Source of the DNA: Elmis aenea | Taxonomy: Eukaryota > Arthropoda > Insecta > Coleoptera > Elmidae | Assembly: GCA_947652605.1 (NCBI GenBank) | Contig: OX393579.1 | Location: 42,290,970 to 42,354,969, forward strand | Reading direction: 5' to 3' | Length of the DNA stretch: 64,000 bases | Shown here: piece after piece, positions 21,924 to 33,061 of the stretch | Layout of the letters: every line of letters begins with the position of its first letter | How positions within the stretch are numbered: the stretch's first letter is position 1 | Notes under the pieces: model-generated | Told to the model about the DNA's origin: nothing | The model's input: only the letters and a program-made list of their open reading frames with translations | The model's database searches: none | Position numbers and translations under genes: made by a program

Positions 21924-22281
21924 AACATAATATATTTTGTTGTACTAGGTTCTCGGGCGCTGAACCGTGTCTGTTGCTGGTCCCTAGAGAGACCGAGTTC
22001 TCGACGTTTCGACGAGGTCACACTCGTAATCTTCAGGAGTCTGGACTGGCTGGCGATCTGTGCGTCATGTCTGTGTTTTTTATACCCGTTTTTATCACGC
22101 TTCGCTGAGTATTTGCGCCTGATTGGTTTCGTGCTCGAAACGAATCAGGATGTGTGTGACCTCGTCGAAACGTCGAGAACTCGGTCTCTCTAGAGACCAG
22201 CAACAGACGCGGTTCAGCGCCCGAGAACCTAGTTCAACAAATTACAACCGCGAGAACCTACGGAACAACATAATATATTTT
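21924..22281. mobile_element. 328-bp inverted-repeat insertion with 15-bp target-site duplication
   Basis: Direct repeats AACATAATATATTTT at 21924-21938 and 22267-22281 flank an insertion whose two arms (21937-22025 and 22153-22240) are inverted copies about 88 bp long. They include GAGTTCTCGACGTTTCGACG. On the minus strand the left arm reads CTGAAGA, a short stem-loop, then GAAACG, resembling part of a hammerhead core. The TSD length suggests a retroelement such as a Penelope-like relic rather than a DNA transposon; no protein is encoded. Confidence 0.6.
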
Positions 22282-22737
22282 ATATGTATGAAAAAGCAGT
22301 CTGTCGCGCAATTTTGAAATGCGGTAATTATAATTTTAGTTCTTTTCAAACATTCCAAGGGGGATTTATCCCCCTAATCCCTTTCCTTGCGTACGCCACT
22401 GTTGGTAACCCTATTAATACGATAAAACCTCAATTGTTCGAATATTCGATTATCAGATTATAAATAATTCGTATGTATTAATATGTAAAGCAGCATAGTT
22501 CACCTTTAAATAAAAAAAAATTGGCGTGATTATTTTGTACTTTTGGTAATAAATGTGAGATATCAAAGGTTTGTGATGGATTTTAGTCCATTTACATTTT
22601 ATTCCGTTTCTTAGCAATCGTTGGGCACCCGCTAAATTGTAAACGGCGATATGTTCGGTTTTGATTATTATGGACGGCATGATTTAGACTAGAGAATGGC
22701 CATATTAAATTTATCAAATTGTTAAACACATTAAACA

Positions 22738-23965
22738 TACAGGGTGGTCCAAATTCGATGGGATTGCATGAGTATCTCGGTTAATATTTAAGATAGAGAA
22801 ACGGTTAACTTACCAAAAATGTGCAGTTTTTTGAGACAAACTCAGAACCGTTTTCAAAAATATTCTATCATTTCCGGTTTTCGAGTTATCGAATAAAAAG
22901 TGTTTTTTTGTCATATTAATAATGTGTCATATCTCCGTTATTGTTGTAAATATCAAAAATATTTATTAAGATTATTTTTGGATATTTTTATGTTTAATTT
23001 GATAATACTAAAAAAAAAATTTTTACGCTCGCCGTTAAAAAGTTATGACACAAACTTACCTTTTTTTAAATAGAAACAATAGTTGGCTATGACCTATTTA
23101 AATTCCTAATTTTTTTCTCATTTCAAATATATAAGGGTTGATGTATTTATTTTCAACAATACACAAGTTATGAAGGTTTTTTAGTTTTTTTTTAAAAGAA
23201 AATCATAGTAGGCTGTGAAAACAAAAAATAAACAAGGTGTAAAACCTTATAAAACTCATGTGGTAAAAGTTACCAAGGTTTTTTAAATTGTTATTGAGAT
23301 AAATACGAAATTTTTTGAACATAAGATAAACAACAATATCCTACATTACTGCTGATACCGACTATATCGTTGTTTTCTTATTTTCAAATATTTACAATGT
23401 TTATCTCCACAACAAATTAAAAAACCTTGGTAACTTGTACCACATGAGTTTTGTAAGGTTTTGCACCTTGTTTGGTTTTTGTTTTCATAGCCTACTATGA
23501 TTTTCTTAGAAAAAAAACCTAAAAAACCTGCATAACTTGCGTATTATTAAAAATAAATACATCAACCCTTATATATTTGGAATGAGAAAAAAATGAGGAA
23601 TTTAAATAGGTCATAGCCAACTATCGTTTCCATTTAAAAAAAGGTAAGTTTGTGTCATACCTTTTTAACGGCGAGCGTAAATTTTTTTTTTTTAGTATAA
23701 TCAAATTAAACATAAAAATATCCAAAAATAATCTTAATAAATATTTTTGATATTTACAACAATAACGGAGATATGACACATTATTAATATGACAAAAAAA
23801 CACTTTTTATTCGATAACTCGAAAACCGAAAATGATAGAATATTTTTGAAAACGGTTCTGAGTTTGTCTCAAAAAACTGCATATTTTTGGTAATTTAACC
23901 GTTTCTCTATCTTAAATATTAACCGAGATACCCATGCAATCCCATCGAATTTGGACCACCCTGTA
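22738..23965. mobile_element. Family A palindromic mariner-type element, complete copy
   Basis: TA|CAGGGTGGTCCAAATTCG opens at 22740 and its complement closes at 23963, followed by TA. Almost the entire 1.2 kb is one palindrome centred near 23350, with arms of about 600 bp and scattered mismatches. There is no ORF of interest. Copies or parts occur at 1-415 and 48681-49321, with a related end at 58695. Confidence 0.85.
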
Positions 23966-24955
23966 CAACCAAATACATTTTTGTGCATTTTATTTAGTAT
24001 AACACCCAACAGGTGCAAAAACACAACTAGTTTGTCAAACCACAATAATCAACGTCAAATGTCATATTTTTAAACTGTTAACTGAAACATTTTAGTTGAT
24101 ATCAAAATTATACTGTACCTACTAGCTCATAAATTATTAGTTATTCGATCTTGTTTAAGCGATATCATAATACTTTGTTTTACTTTTTCCTCATTAAAAA
24201 GTTTTAACTAAAAATGTCTTAGAACAATCTCTTAAACTAATGAACGATTTTTAATTATTTATAATTCTCAAACACAAAGATAAGACTAGCAAAATTTAAT
24301 TAAGGCAAATTTAATTAGTTACTTTTAATAATCTAGACTTTTTGTAATTTAACAGCGTTAAACGTTTTTTATTGAGTTTTTATATCTCATTTTAACAATT
24401 GATAAAAACTAATATTAAAACGTGATCTGCTGAAAATATTTGTTCACTGTCTGGAAAATGTATTAAAACCAATTACTTAATACAGAACAAGATTTTCTGA
24501 ACAACGACAGCCATACAAGAGTTAAGCTAAACTTATTGAGATAAACAACATAGTTGTTATTTTTCAGGATTTCATTTTAACTAGGTAGGTACAAAATACC
24601 CAATTCCCTTTAGCAATATTACATCCCAACAGCTGTTTTTTCAAAATACTTGCAAAAAAAATCATCAGTGACAGTATCCAGCTCCTATCGTCATCCATTC
24701 TCCTCTTCTATTTCCTTATTTGTTCCATTTTGCATCGGTGCCTTATCACTTCACTTTTAGGTGGACTTATTACCAAGTATTTTGCTCAAGAAATTTGTTC
24801 CACCATGTCAACTCTATTTTAAGCTGCGTATGTTAATACTGGTCTGTTTTATTTTATAGTTTTCAGTTACATCAAATTTTTGACTATACAAGAAGACTTG
24901 ATGCTTTGTTCGTGGTAGGTACCGTTGGTTGAGCTAAATGTGCGTTTTTAAAAAA
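23966..24955. other. Intergenic, mostly unrecognised
   Basis: No supported gene. Minus-strand text at 24680-24900 (TNFLSKILGNKST and charged sequence) may be an eroded LINE tail, but it is too weak to call. Confidence 0.3.
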
Positions 24956-24959
24956 AAAA

Positions 24960-25470
24960 AATAAATTTTGAATTTTGTCAGGCCTTTTTGGTTGGTTTCG
25001 CATGGCCGTCTGCACATGCTCGCCATAAAGTCATGTGCTGAGCTTCTTCAGGCATGACAAATAATTGGGTCATTTGCCCATGTGCCGTTCAATGTGTCGC
25101 AACTAGTAGTAAGTAAACCCAACCATTCGTTTTTGTAATTTAAATTCAACAATGGTCCTTCGAACTGACCGATCGTCTGCTTATGAGTAACAATTGGCTT
25201 ATTATGGAAATCACATGGTGACCGCTGACCGATCTGCTGGACTGTTGGGAGGGTGCTCTACAACTTTTCGCTTAATACGCTGTGTAAATTTATTTATAAA
25301 AGTGGCGACATTAGGGCGAGCATTGTCATGCAACAGGATGACTCCATGCAAAAGTTTTTATGGACGTACGATGACTGCATGAAATTTTTTAGGCTCCAAT
25401 AATTGTATTGAAGTGCGTTAATTATTGCACATGGATCGCTAAATTCTATTAATAAGGTCCATAATGGCCT
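24960..25470 (-). pseudogene. mariner transposase remnant
   Basis: On the minus strand LLHGVILLHDNARPNVATFI (about 25270-25340) followed by VVEHPPNSPADRSAV (about 25215-25260) corresponds to the second catalytic block HDNARPH and the third block HPPYSPDLAPSD of mariner transposases. The third Asp block is corrupted (SPADR). Weaker matches extend to either side. Multiple stops are present and no terminal repeats were found. Confidence 0.7.
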
Positions 25471-25699
25471 AAAAAAAAAGTTCAACATCACCTTGCCTAA
25501 AGAAGGTTGTGCTATGAACTGTTTTGGTATCGGTGAACTTTTATGTTTCTACTGCATAAAAGATAACCTACTGAAAGATTCGTAATAGTAGCGCAAAACT
25601 TCGTAATCAGCTATAATAAGGAGAAAAAAATCATCGCCAATTTTGCTGTATCGTATAAGATGTTGTAGAGATAAGCCCTAGCAAATACATTTTTGACCC

Positions 25700-25990
25700 A
25701 CAGACAAAAGACTAGGAATCAATTTTTTCAAATGTAAGATTTTAAAATCTCGTTAATATTTTTAGGTATTTTTTCTTCCAATTTCTGAATAAGGCCAGAG
25801 TGCCTACCTTGTCAAATGCGCTACATCAAGGAATATTGGCGAATAGATCTTTTTGTTTTCAAGCGCATTTTCACTAACGTCTATTATTCTATTCCCTTGT
25901 TCTATTGTGGGGTGTTGGTTGCGGAAGTCAAATTAATGATCAAGTATTAATTTTTCCTCTTTCTATAATGGTTTTAGTTGTGTTAGTATA
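25700..25990 (-). pseudogene. Jockey-type LINE RT fragment (fingers region)
   Basis: Minus-strand frames read RNQHPTIEQGNRIIDVSENA (shorthand across a frameshift) and NKKIYSPIFLDVA followed by AFDKVG and KNINEILKSYI. These match the QFGFR..HSTIEQ..R and FLDVAQAFDKVWH blocks preceding the RT palm, as in the Jockey ORF at 41461. Stops and frameshifts show it is dead. Confidence 0.6.
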
Positions 25991-26421
25991 AGTTTTCAAT
26001 TTCAAGCTGTCGCTGATTATGTGTGTTTTCTTAAAAGTATTTTAACACACTTTTAGGATCATTGACATTTTTAAACTCAACATATAACGTTAAAGCAATC
26101 AACTTTTAATATTAGTCAATTATTAATAACTTGTAAAATTTAAATAAAACCGTCACAAACTTTTATCGCCCTACGCAGACCTAATGTCATTTTATATACA
26201 AAAAAAAATTATGGCGAAGGTTTAACAGCCTACAAATATACTCGATAATCAATAAATATGAAGTCTCGTGAAAATTGAGGTATTCAGAATGTTCACGGCG
26301 CCATGTAAAATGTATTCAGAACGATATGAATATTAAAGCTGCTCCAGAATATATTATATTTTAATTTAGCTAAAAGGTTAGAATATAAATACTCTATCGG
26401 TAGTTTTGTTTGATATGATAT
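25991..26421. other. Intergenic, nothing recognised
   Basis: AT-rich, no ORF or repeat boundary supported. Confidence 0.4.
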
Positions 26422-26944
26422 TACAGTGAGCTCGCGTTATAAGCAACCCACGATATAAGCAACTCGCGTTATAAGCAACACTCGATATAAGCAACTATCG
26501 TATCAAAGTACACGATATAAGCAACTGTCAGTGTGACAGTTAAAAATACAAATATCTAAAATACTATTGCAGATATAACAATGAAATTTTGTATCTGAGC
26601 GTTATGGTATTTTTCGGATTCGATGGAAATATTAAGGTTGCAATGCGACTTCCGGTTCAACCGGAAACGGACTCAAACTTTGAAATTTTGAATAGAACAT
26701 CTGTATATTTTTACATTTTTGAATTTGTCTTAAAATTTACTTTAATAAAAATGTAAAAGGTTATATGGGTCTAAAGCCAACAGTTTTCAAAATATTTACA
26801 TTTTTACGAAAATTTTGAGTGATATAGCACTTCAGTTTCTTTTTTAACATTCAGGTTATTTAAAAGGGCAGTAAAATATCTTCTGAAATCTAGATTAACA
26901 ATAGATTTTTTAACAATCATTTTATTTTTAGGAGATTATTAATA

Positions 26945-27812
26945 TACAGCGTCATTCAAAAAGTCTGCAACGAATGGAAAAGTTTTTTATTTTTTTCTCA
27001 GAAAATTGTATTCTTGATAAAAGTTGGTGCATGGTCTAAAACTAATTTTAAGATGAAAAAAGTTCAATAAAAAATCATATGACACTAGATATTAGTGATC
27101 TTTGAAATATTTTAAGAGATACAAAAAAAATTATGGACAGAGTTTTTAAAAATCCCAAAATAAGGCTAGATTTAAATTTTGACGGTCAAATTTCAATTTT
27201 TATTTTTTAAGAAATTTTAACATTCAAAAGTCTGCAACTAATGGAAAATTTTATTTTTATCTAAAAAAGTTATTAAGAATCTAAAAACCGAAATAGGTTT
27301 AAATTCTGAGGGTTAAATTCTAATTTTTATTTTTTAAGAAGTTAACATTTAAAGTCTGCAACAAATGGAAAATATCCTGACTTTTTATTCAACTTTTTTT
27401 CATCTTAAAATTAGTTGTAGACCATTTATGTACCAACTTTAACAAAAATAAAATTTTCTGACAAATTGATAATAAAAAATGGTTCTATTTGTTGCACTTT
27501 TTTAATGTTTAAGTTTCTTAAAAAATAAAAATTAGAATGTGACGATCTAAATTTAAATTTAGCCTTATTTTTAGATTCTAAATATTTTTTTAAAATAGTT
27601 TTTTGTTTCTCTTAAAATAAGAGCACTTTATTCTTGCGAATATTTCAAAAAGTCGCTAAAATCTAGCGTCCTATGATTTTTTATTGAACTTTTTTTATCT
27701 TAAAATTAGTTTTAGACCATGCACCAACTTTTATCAAGAATAAAATTTTCTGAGAAATCAATAATAAAAATTTTTTCAATTTGTTGCAGACTTTTTTTAT
27801 TAGCACACGGTA
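26945..27812. mobile_element. Foldback element nested in the pogo-like element
   Basis: The ends share AAAAAGTCTGCAAC in inverted orientation. The arms (26955-27110 and 27660-27800) match over about 150 bp with markers TGGTGCATGGTCTAAAACTA and TTTTTATTGAACTTTTTT. Further inverted and direct copies of the AGTCTGCAAC(G/A)AATGG motif occur at 27230 and 27355. Probably a TA-inserting, mariner-type MITE; the outermost bases are poorly matched. Confidence 0.65.
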
Positions 27813-27827
27813 TAATAGTTACCTAAC

Positions 27828-27990
27828 TCGTTGCTTAGATATTTTTCTCCCGGGGATATTTTTTTTACGTGTTTTAACAAGAGTTTTGTCCGGTAAACAC
27901 TTGTAAAATAAGGCCGTTTCATCCGCTCTGTATACTTGCCATGAAATCACATCATATTTTTTTATTTGAGAGATGTATAAGTACATAGAT
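27828..27990 (-). pseudogene. pogo/Tigger transposase fragment
   Basis: The minus strand reads RADETALFYKCLPDKTLVKT followed by GRKISKQRV. This is the first catalytic Asp block of pogo/Tigger (CENP-B-like, DDE_1) transposases, normally NADETGLFYKLLP...GGKKSKERIT. The Asp of ADET is kept. Only about 50 codons remain and the frame breaks soon after, so it is a relic of the host element's own gene. Confidence 0.75.
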
Positions 27991-28239
27991 CACGACAAGG
28001 TACGTGGCACGCGCGTATTTCGTTTGACATAGGTACGTACAGATCACCATAGCAACGCGACAACGATCGCTTTGTTATGGTGTAAACTTTTATTTTTAGT
28101 TTTACTACTAAAAACAAGATTTATTTATGTTAAAAATCGAATCGTTTCTATTTCTATTTTATAAGCAACTTTCACGTTATAAGCAACTTTTAGATCGGAA
28201 TTGGCCGCCGTTAGTTGCTTATAACGCGAGCTCACTGTA

Positions 28240-28720
28240 TATGAACACATGTATGGACCTAAACATACATCAAACTCTCGAGTGACATAGATCCATAAAC
28301 TTTTGTATTTAAAGTAGATACAAATGTTTCTACAGAATTGAAGTACTTTCAGTGCTGATTCAATTTAACATACAACTGAAGGCTTATTTAAGTTTACATA
28401 TATCTTTTATTTCATTGCACTTTACTCAACAGTGCTTGAAAGTTTCAAAAACTTTTTTTTTATCATAAGCAAAATAAGAGAAAAATACAATTGAAAACTT
28501 TTGAAATAGGACCGGAACTTACTCAAACCGGCCCTACACTGCCTATTTTTTTACTCCATTCCATACCTGACCTATTCCTTTGTTAATTTTTTGAATCCAA
28601 ATCAAACAAAACTACTTTATTTTAGGGCACTGAAATTTACAGCAGCAACATAATGTATTTACAATTATGAATAAGTGCCTCATTTACTCGTTTTAAGTTC
28701 TCGTCAATCTCATTTTAAAC
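28240..28720. other. Intergenic, nothing recognised
   Basis: No supported feature. Confidence 0.4.
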
Positions 28721-28724
28721 TGAA

Positions 28725-28990
28725 GTGCGTTTTTTCATCAACAATAATCTCATAGTAACTGGAGATGAAAACTGAGTCTATTATTTACGGTCAGGAACAA
28801 AGACAACCAACATAAATTAGTCACACTCAAATCCACTGAAACCCTAAAAATTCCATGCACAACCTTCAGAAGATGCAGCAAAGCTGACACTGTTCTGGAA
28901 CAGGAAGGATTGTTTTTAGAGCATTATGTGAAGAAGTGGACCACAATCATCAGTACATTACATAGCCATCTCACGCTATTAGATATTTAA
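28725..28990 (+). pseudogene. mariner transposase fragment, badly decayed
   Basis: One frame with four or more stops reads NNLIVTGDEN, VYYLRSGTKTTNIN, SHSNPLKP, KFHAQPSEDAAKLTLFWNRK. The VTGDE(N/K)W block is the first catalytic Asp of mariner transposases, and the following spacing of conserved Pro/Lys residues fits. No terminal repeats were found. Confidence 0.45.
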
Positions 28991-29721
28991 GTGTTTTTGG
29001 AACGTGGAGTATCCGACATTATAATTATTCCAAATAAGAAGAAATGTCCAGCAAATAGATGCTGTTGAATCAGAAACTTCGAAATTGCAACATTTTGTCC
29101 AAAAGCGTCAAGCTGAAGATGAATACGACAGCTTTTACAAACATATTGCTGCACAATTAAGACAGTTGCCAGTAGGTACATAACTTTGTCATTCAGCAAG
29201 AAAAAACACAATCTAAAATCTTCTCTAAGAAATTATCCTGCACAGTAAAAATCGATTCAAGAGTTTCTGGAAATATCTTGAAATAGTAGACGGAGAAATT
29301 ATAAACAATAAAACAAGTAAAGAAAAGCTGTCGCCAGTGGCGAAATATCGAAGTGTAAGCTTAAGGGAGAACTAAATCTTAGTCGAAGTGTCAATTTTTG
29401 CAGAAGTAATAATACACGTAATGTTATATTTACATCTCTTTCTAGTACACTAGCAGAAAACAATAAAGCAAAACTAATTTCCCCCTCCATATTTCCCCGC
29501 CATATATTCGTTCATCACTCTTTATCTTAGCAGTCTATCATTGTCTATTTTTAACCCTGAAAGCGTTTTCCTAGCAGCCTATTAGATCTTAGCAGCTAAA
29601 GGCGTAAATTTTATAGTAAGTATTACTTTTAGAAAAATTAAATATTACAAAGTTAAAGTTTTTTTACTGTAATAATCAATATAAATTTAATGTATAAATA
29701 GTTTTAATTATTTCATATTTC
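28991..29721. other. Intergenic, nothing firmly recognised
   Basis: Slightly less AT-rich, with short frames but no recognisable domain. It could contain further eroded exons of the Mutator-like unit next door. Confidence 0.3.
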
Positions 29722-29739
29722 CTATAAAAAGAAGAAATA

Positions 29740-30169
29740 AATAGAAAAATTGTGATGTTTAATATAAGTTGGTGTGGATATACAAGGGACATTAAAGGTG
29801 GCAAAATTTTCCTCCATCTGTGCATATCCATTGCCTGTTGCAATCATTGCACTTACCGCTGTTGTATTTAAATTTAATTCTTTATTATCAGGACAATTAT
29901 TAACGTTTTTAGCAGTTGATATAACATTTTGTGTATGACACACTTTGCATTTGAAATGTAAATTGGAATAAAATCCGTTTTTTGTTTCCCCAATGAAATG
30001 CATATCTCGGATTGTACATAAAAATGGAGTGTGCACAATTTCTTGAATTTGTTGCATAAAGAAACCTACATCAACTAATCGCATTCCATCTAATTTGGCA
30101 TCAAATTCATTCAAATTTAATTGTTCCTCAACTTCGAAATCATCTAATTTATGGTTTATATCATTATAA
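29740..30169 (-). pseudogene. Exon of a Mutator-like transposase domain protein
   Basis: A consensus acceptor (pyrimidine/T-rich tract ending TTTTTTTAG) lies just upstream at 30170-30171 on the minus strand. The frame then runs YNDINHKLDDFEVEEQLNLN, GMRLVDVGFFMQQIQEI, CTIRDMHFIGETKNGFYSNL, FKCKVC, TTAVSAMIATGNGYAQMEEN and FNVPCISTPTYIKHHN. The order matches the insect 'Mutator-like transposase domain' family: an RIVD-like start, C..RDM..E...GF, a CxxC zinc knuckle, then N..AV...I.TG.GY.Q.EE and IP.(I/M)S...Y. No ATG opens the frame, as expected for an internal exon. No clear donor follows and no further exons were found. It may be a stranded exon of a MULE or of a gene derived from one. Confidence 0.6.
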
Positions 30170-30348
30170 CTAAAAAAATATGTTCTTTTTTAGTTATTGC
30201 AGTTATTATTAGGTACAATAATTTTTTTTAAATATTTTACCAGGTATTTTCATTTAAATTAATTTGCCCCAAAACAACATCGGAATTGCCAATATTTATT
30301 GCTTGACCAGGTACAGTGACTATGTTTTCTTCACACATTTGTCTAGAT

Positions 30349-30946
30349 TTAACCCTAGAAGCCCAATCATATTTTTGAGGCTATAAAGCCCAATCATACG
30401 TCAAAACGACGTACAATTATAAAAGAGCTCTATCTAAATAAACTTTACTGCAAATACTAGTTTTTTGTATGGTTTATGTGAAATACTTTCTATGTAAATA
30501 AAAAAACAGAAATGTAAAAAGAATATTGTTCATTTACTCTGAAATGTTCACTTTAATTAAACATACAAAAAACGGCACGAAAACTGAGATCCTTGTAATT
30601 TTTTCTTATATACTACAAATTGTTTACAAAAATCAACTATTTATATTTTTTTATGAAAAACTAATCAACTCTTATCAAACATAAATCACTTAAGTCAAAT
30701 ATAATTCAGAAAATTCGAAAAGTGCAAAAATTAACAAAGCCCAAACATAGGTCATAACGACGTGAACATTGCGATAACAACAAAATGGCGGCACTTATCA
30801 AAGCGAGACTGCTGTCTCCTGTTAGCTCTGGGCATGTACCTAGTTAGCTCGGATGGTCACGGCGATCTAAGCAAGCATGCGAAAGAGATCGCGAATATGT
30901 GTTGGAGTGTACGTCAAAATGACGTAGATTGGGCTTCTAGGGTTAA
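30349..30946. mobile_element. piggyBac-type MITE
   Basis: TTAA|CCCTAGAAGCCCAATC at the left and its complement GATTGGGCTTCTAGGG|TTAA at the right give the canonical piggyBac terminus and TTAA duplication. Internal motifs CGTCAAAACGACGTA and CGTCATAACGACGTG repeat near each end, with CAAAATGACGTAGATTGGG at the right end. No transposase is encoded in its 590 bp. Confidence 0.9.
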
Positions 30947-31422
30947 AGAAAGAGTTATGTATATATAAGATTTTAATTACCTATGTATTGTTTTAGAAAT
31001 ACTATAAACAGTCAAGTAGTATTCATATATCTATCTATACAATAGAACTGTTCACTTGCCTTTACAAAAATATATATTCATTTAAGTGAATTCAATTTTG
31101 CGCGGCTGAAATTTTTTGAAATTGTAATGAATCTACTAGACACCAGATTAAATAGTGTTTTTGAAAATTAAATGAGTGTCAATTCCATATAATCCCGGAT
31201 TCAAAAATATATACATGCAGTTAGGAGAATTAAAGGAAGGTCATGATAAAGGTAATGATACTATAAGAATGGTACAGTTAGTTTGTACTGATTTTAACGA
31301 ACTCTTTTAATTAAACATACTCTCTTGCTCTTGCCATGCTCATTCTACGTCTTGCTGATGTTTTTCGGCTATAGTAGTTGCTTTTACTATTTAAAAATGT
31401 TCGCCCCATGATCTATTCTATA
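30947..31422. other. Intergenic, nothing recognised
   Basis: No supported feature. Confidence 0.4.
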
Positions 31423-31626
31423 GTATAGATCAATGTTTCTCAAACTTGTTACCAATAGCTTACAATAAATGGTTTTGTGGACAATATTTTGTTTTTAACT
31501 TAGCTTGGTCAATAAATTTGAATGTTTTTCGAATATAATAAAAGGCTTGGATTGGGGGATCCCTTCAGATAGATTCAGGGCCTCCAGGGCTTCGCAGACC
31601 ACACTTTAAGAAATACTGGTATAGAT
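31423..31626. mobile_element. hAT MITE (188 bp) with 8-bp TSD
   Basis: An exact direct repeat GTATAGAT (31423-31430 and 31619-31626) flanks an element starting CAATGTTTCTCAAACTTG and ending CACTTTAAGAAATACTG. The 8-bp duplication and the GTTTCTCAAACTT terminus are hAT hallmarks. Confidence 0.85.
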
Positions 31627-31851
31627 TCTATAAGAATAAATTGACGTTTAGATTTTCCTGTCATTTTTTGTGTTGTATGTTGTAGAACAGACATACGGCG
31701 ATAAAATGGTGGGGTATTGCAGCGCCTTCGCTTCGGAAAGTACAAGTGAAATTTCCTTAAAAAACGGGTTTCTTAGTTTAAGTTTTTAGAAAAAGATTGT
31801 GAATAAATTTATTTCAAATTAACAATAATTATTAAAAACATGTTCCTTAAC

Positions 31852-31992
31852 GGCGGTACAGGACGATATTTTAATTTTAGCCAATAGTTTACAAATATTG
31901 ATGGTGTAAACAGACGTCAATTTTTAGCCAGTTTTTAATATTTTTTTATGCTTAACAGTATTAACTTTTTTTAAAATCGAGCCTGTACCGCC
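31852..31992. repeat. ~140-bp inverted repeat unit
   Basis: GGCGGTACAGG(A)CGATATTTT on the left and AAAATCGAGCCTGTACCGCC on the right form imperfect 22-bp arms. It may be a MITE; no TSD is apparent. Confidence 0.5.
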
Positions 31993-32044
31993 ATTCTCGA
32001 ACCAATAATGTGTTTACTTACAAATTTTTAAGTACTTTTGATAA

Positions 32045-32420
32045 TTAGTGTGAGAGAAAAATTTGAATTACGAAAGCTGTTTTATTGCGTGCCTTTAGTT
32101 CCCCCTTAAGCTTGCCTGAATAGCCTGAATAGCATATTTCATGAGTGCACAGTATCTTGATTTTCTTGACTAATTGCCCAAGTTCTGCGCTTACAACCGT
32201 TGTAGCAGCATCGATAGCTTCATCAAAGCCTGCCATTTTCAGGTGGGCACTAAGCTCACACAACGATTTGCGACAAGTACTTGCAGCTTCTAATTATCCC
32301 CGTGTAAATACAAACTTACCTGGTAAACCTACTTGCAATTAGTATAACAGCTTGTAAACTAGCTCCGTGACAACGCAATACATGACTAGCTGGACAAACT
32401 ACTAAAAGCTGTAATTCAAG
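32045..32420 (-). other. Exon-like open frames of unknown origin
   Basis: The minus strand carries LEAASTCRKSLCELSAHLKM followed by AGFDEAIDAATTVVSAELGQ and LVKKIK (about 32150-32300), a helix-rich sequence with gene-like composition. Just upstream, LLVVCPASHVLRCHGASLQ and AVILIASRFTR (about 32315-32410) end at a consensus splice donor CCAG|GTAAGTTTG. Only about 30 nt separate that donor from the next open segment, too short for a normal intron. I do not recognise the protein. It could be exons of a host gene, a captured gene fragment in a transposon, or chance. Confidence 0.3.
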
Positions 32421-32455
32421 AGATATTCGTCTTTACTTAAAGCACTTTAACGCAG

Positions 32456-33061
32456 GTATTGTGACGGACCGTACGGTGAAGAGTACTTTTTACTCTTATG
32501 ATTAATGTTGATAACTTTGGCTCGTGATCGCCTTTATAATGTGTTTGGACCTCAAACGTTATTTTACGTAACACACAGGCCTAGAGCAATCATTACACAG
32601 TAAGAAACAAATAAAACACAACAATTTTAACAACAACCTCCTTTATTTTTCGACCAGCGTACATTTCTCAGAAGTTGCTTCTTAACTATCCCACCGCGAC
32701 TGTCCCAAGATTTTAGGTTTCCTGTTGCTAGCCCTAATTATTGTCGTTGCTTCTTTTACATTCTTTCCTATAAACACATATTTGTGCCAGTAGTTTGTTC
32801 TACTTATGATGTACAACTTTATCAACAAATCGTTTGTTGATTGACGAAACCCAAATACTGACGTAGAACTCAAGTTATGACCGTAATATTTTAATGTTAA
32901 TTGTTTTACTAAAGTTTAAATCCTCATAACTTGGCTCTTTTGAAGTGTTACAGGTTTTTAATAACGTGTCAGCATTTGTTTCAATGTTAGTCATTTTAAA
33001 ATAAATGAATCAACACTGAGGTAAAATAAAATAATTGATTCCAGGCGGGGTGTCACAGTAT
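32456..33061 (+). mobile_element. Solo LTR of an LTR retrotransposon with 4-bp TSD
   Basis: TGTGACGGACCG opens at 32460 and GGGGTGTCACA closes at 33057. The TG..CA ends sit in a short inverted repeat (TGTGAC/GTCACA), flanked by GTAT on both sides (32456-32459 and 33058-33061). A TATA-like CTTTATAATG lies at 32532 and AATAAAACAC at 32612. A reverse-orientation relative lies at 58090-58690 and a short piece at 43924-44000. No internal retroviral-type coding region is present, consistent with recombination between two LTRs. Confidence 0.75.

Larger units (their letters stand above)
26422..28239 (-). mobile_element. pogo-like DNA transposon with nested insertions
   Basis: Perfect 24-bp inverted termini beginning CAGTGAGCTCGCGTTATAAG are flanked by TA (26422-26423 and 28238-28239). 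Inside each end the motif TATAAGCAAC recurs: five copies within about 100 bp on the left and three on the right. A CAGT start, TA target and a pogo/Tigger transposase fragment place it in the pogo group. The interior is mostly other repeats: a family D piece at 26560-26900 and a foldback at 26945-27812. Confidence 0.8.

Noticed and set aside
29354..29376. Shared AAGCTTAAGGG(A/G)GAACTAAA with 32097-32118 as a repeat
   Set aside because: Identity does not extend beyond about 20 bp, so coincidence or a tiny relic is more likely.
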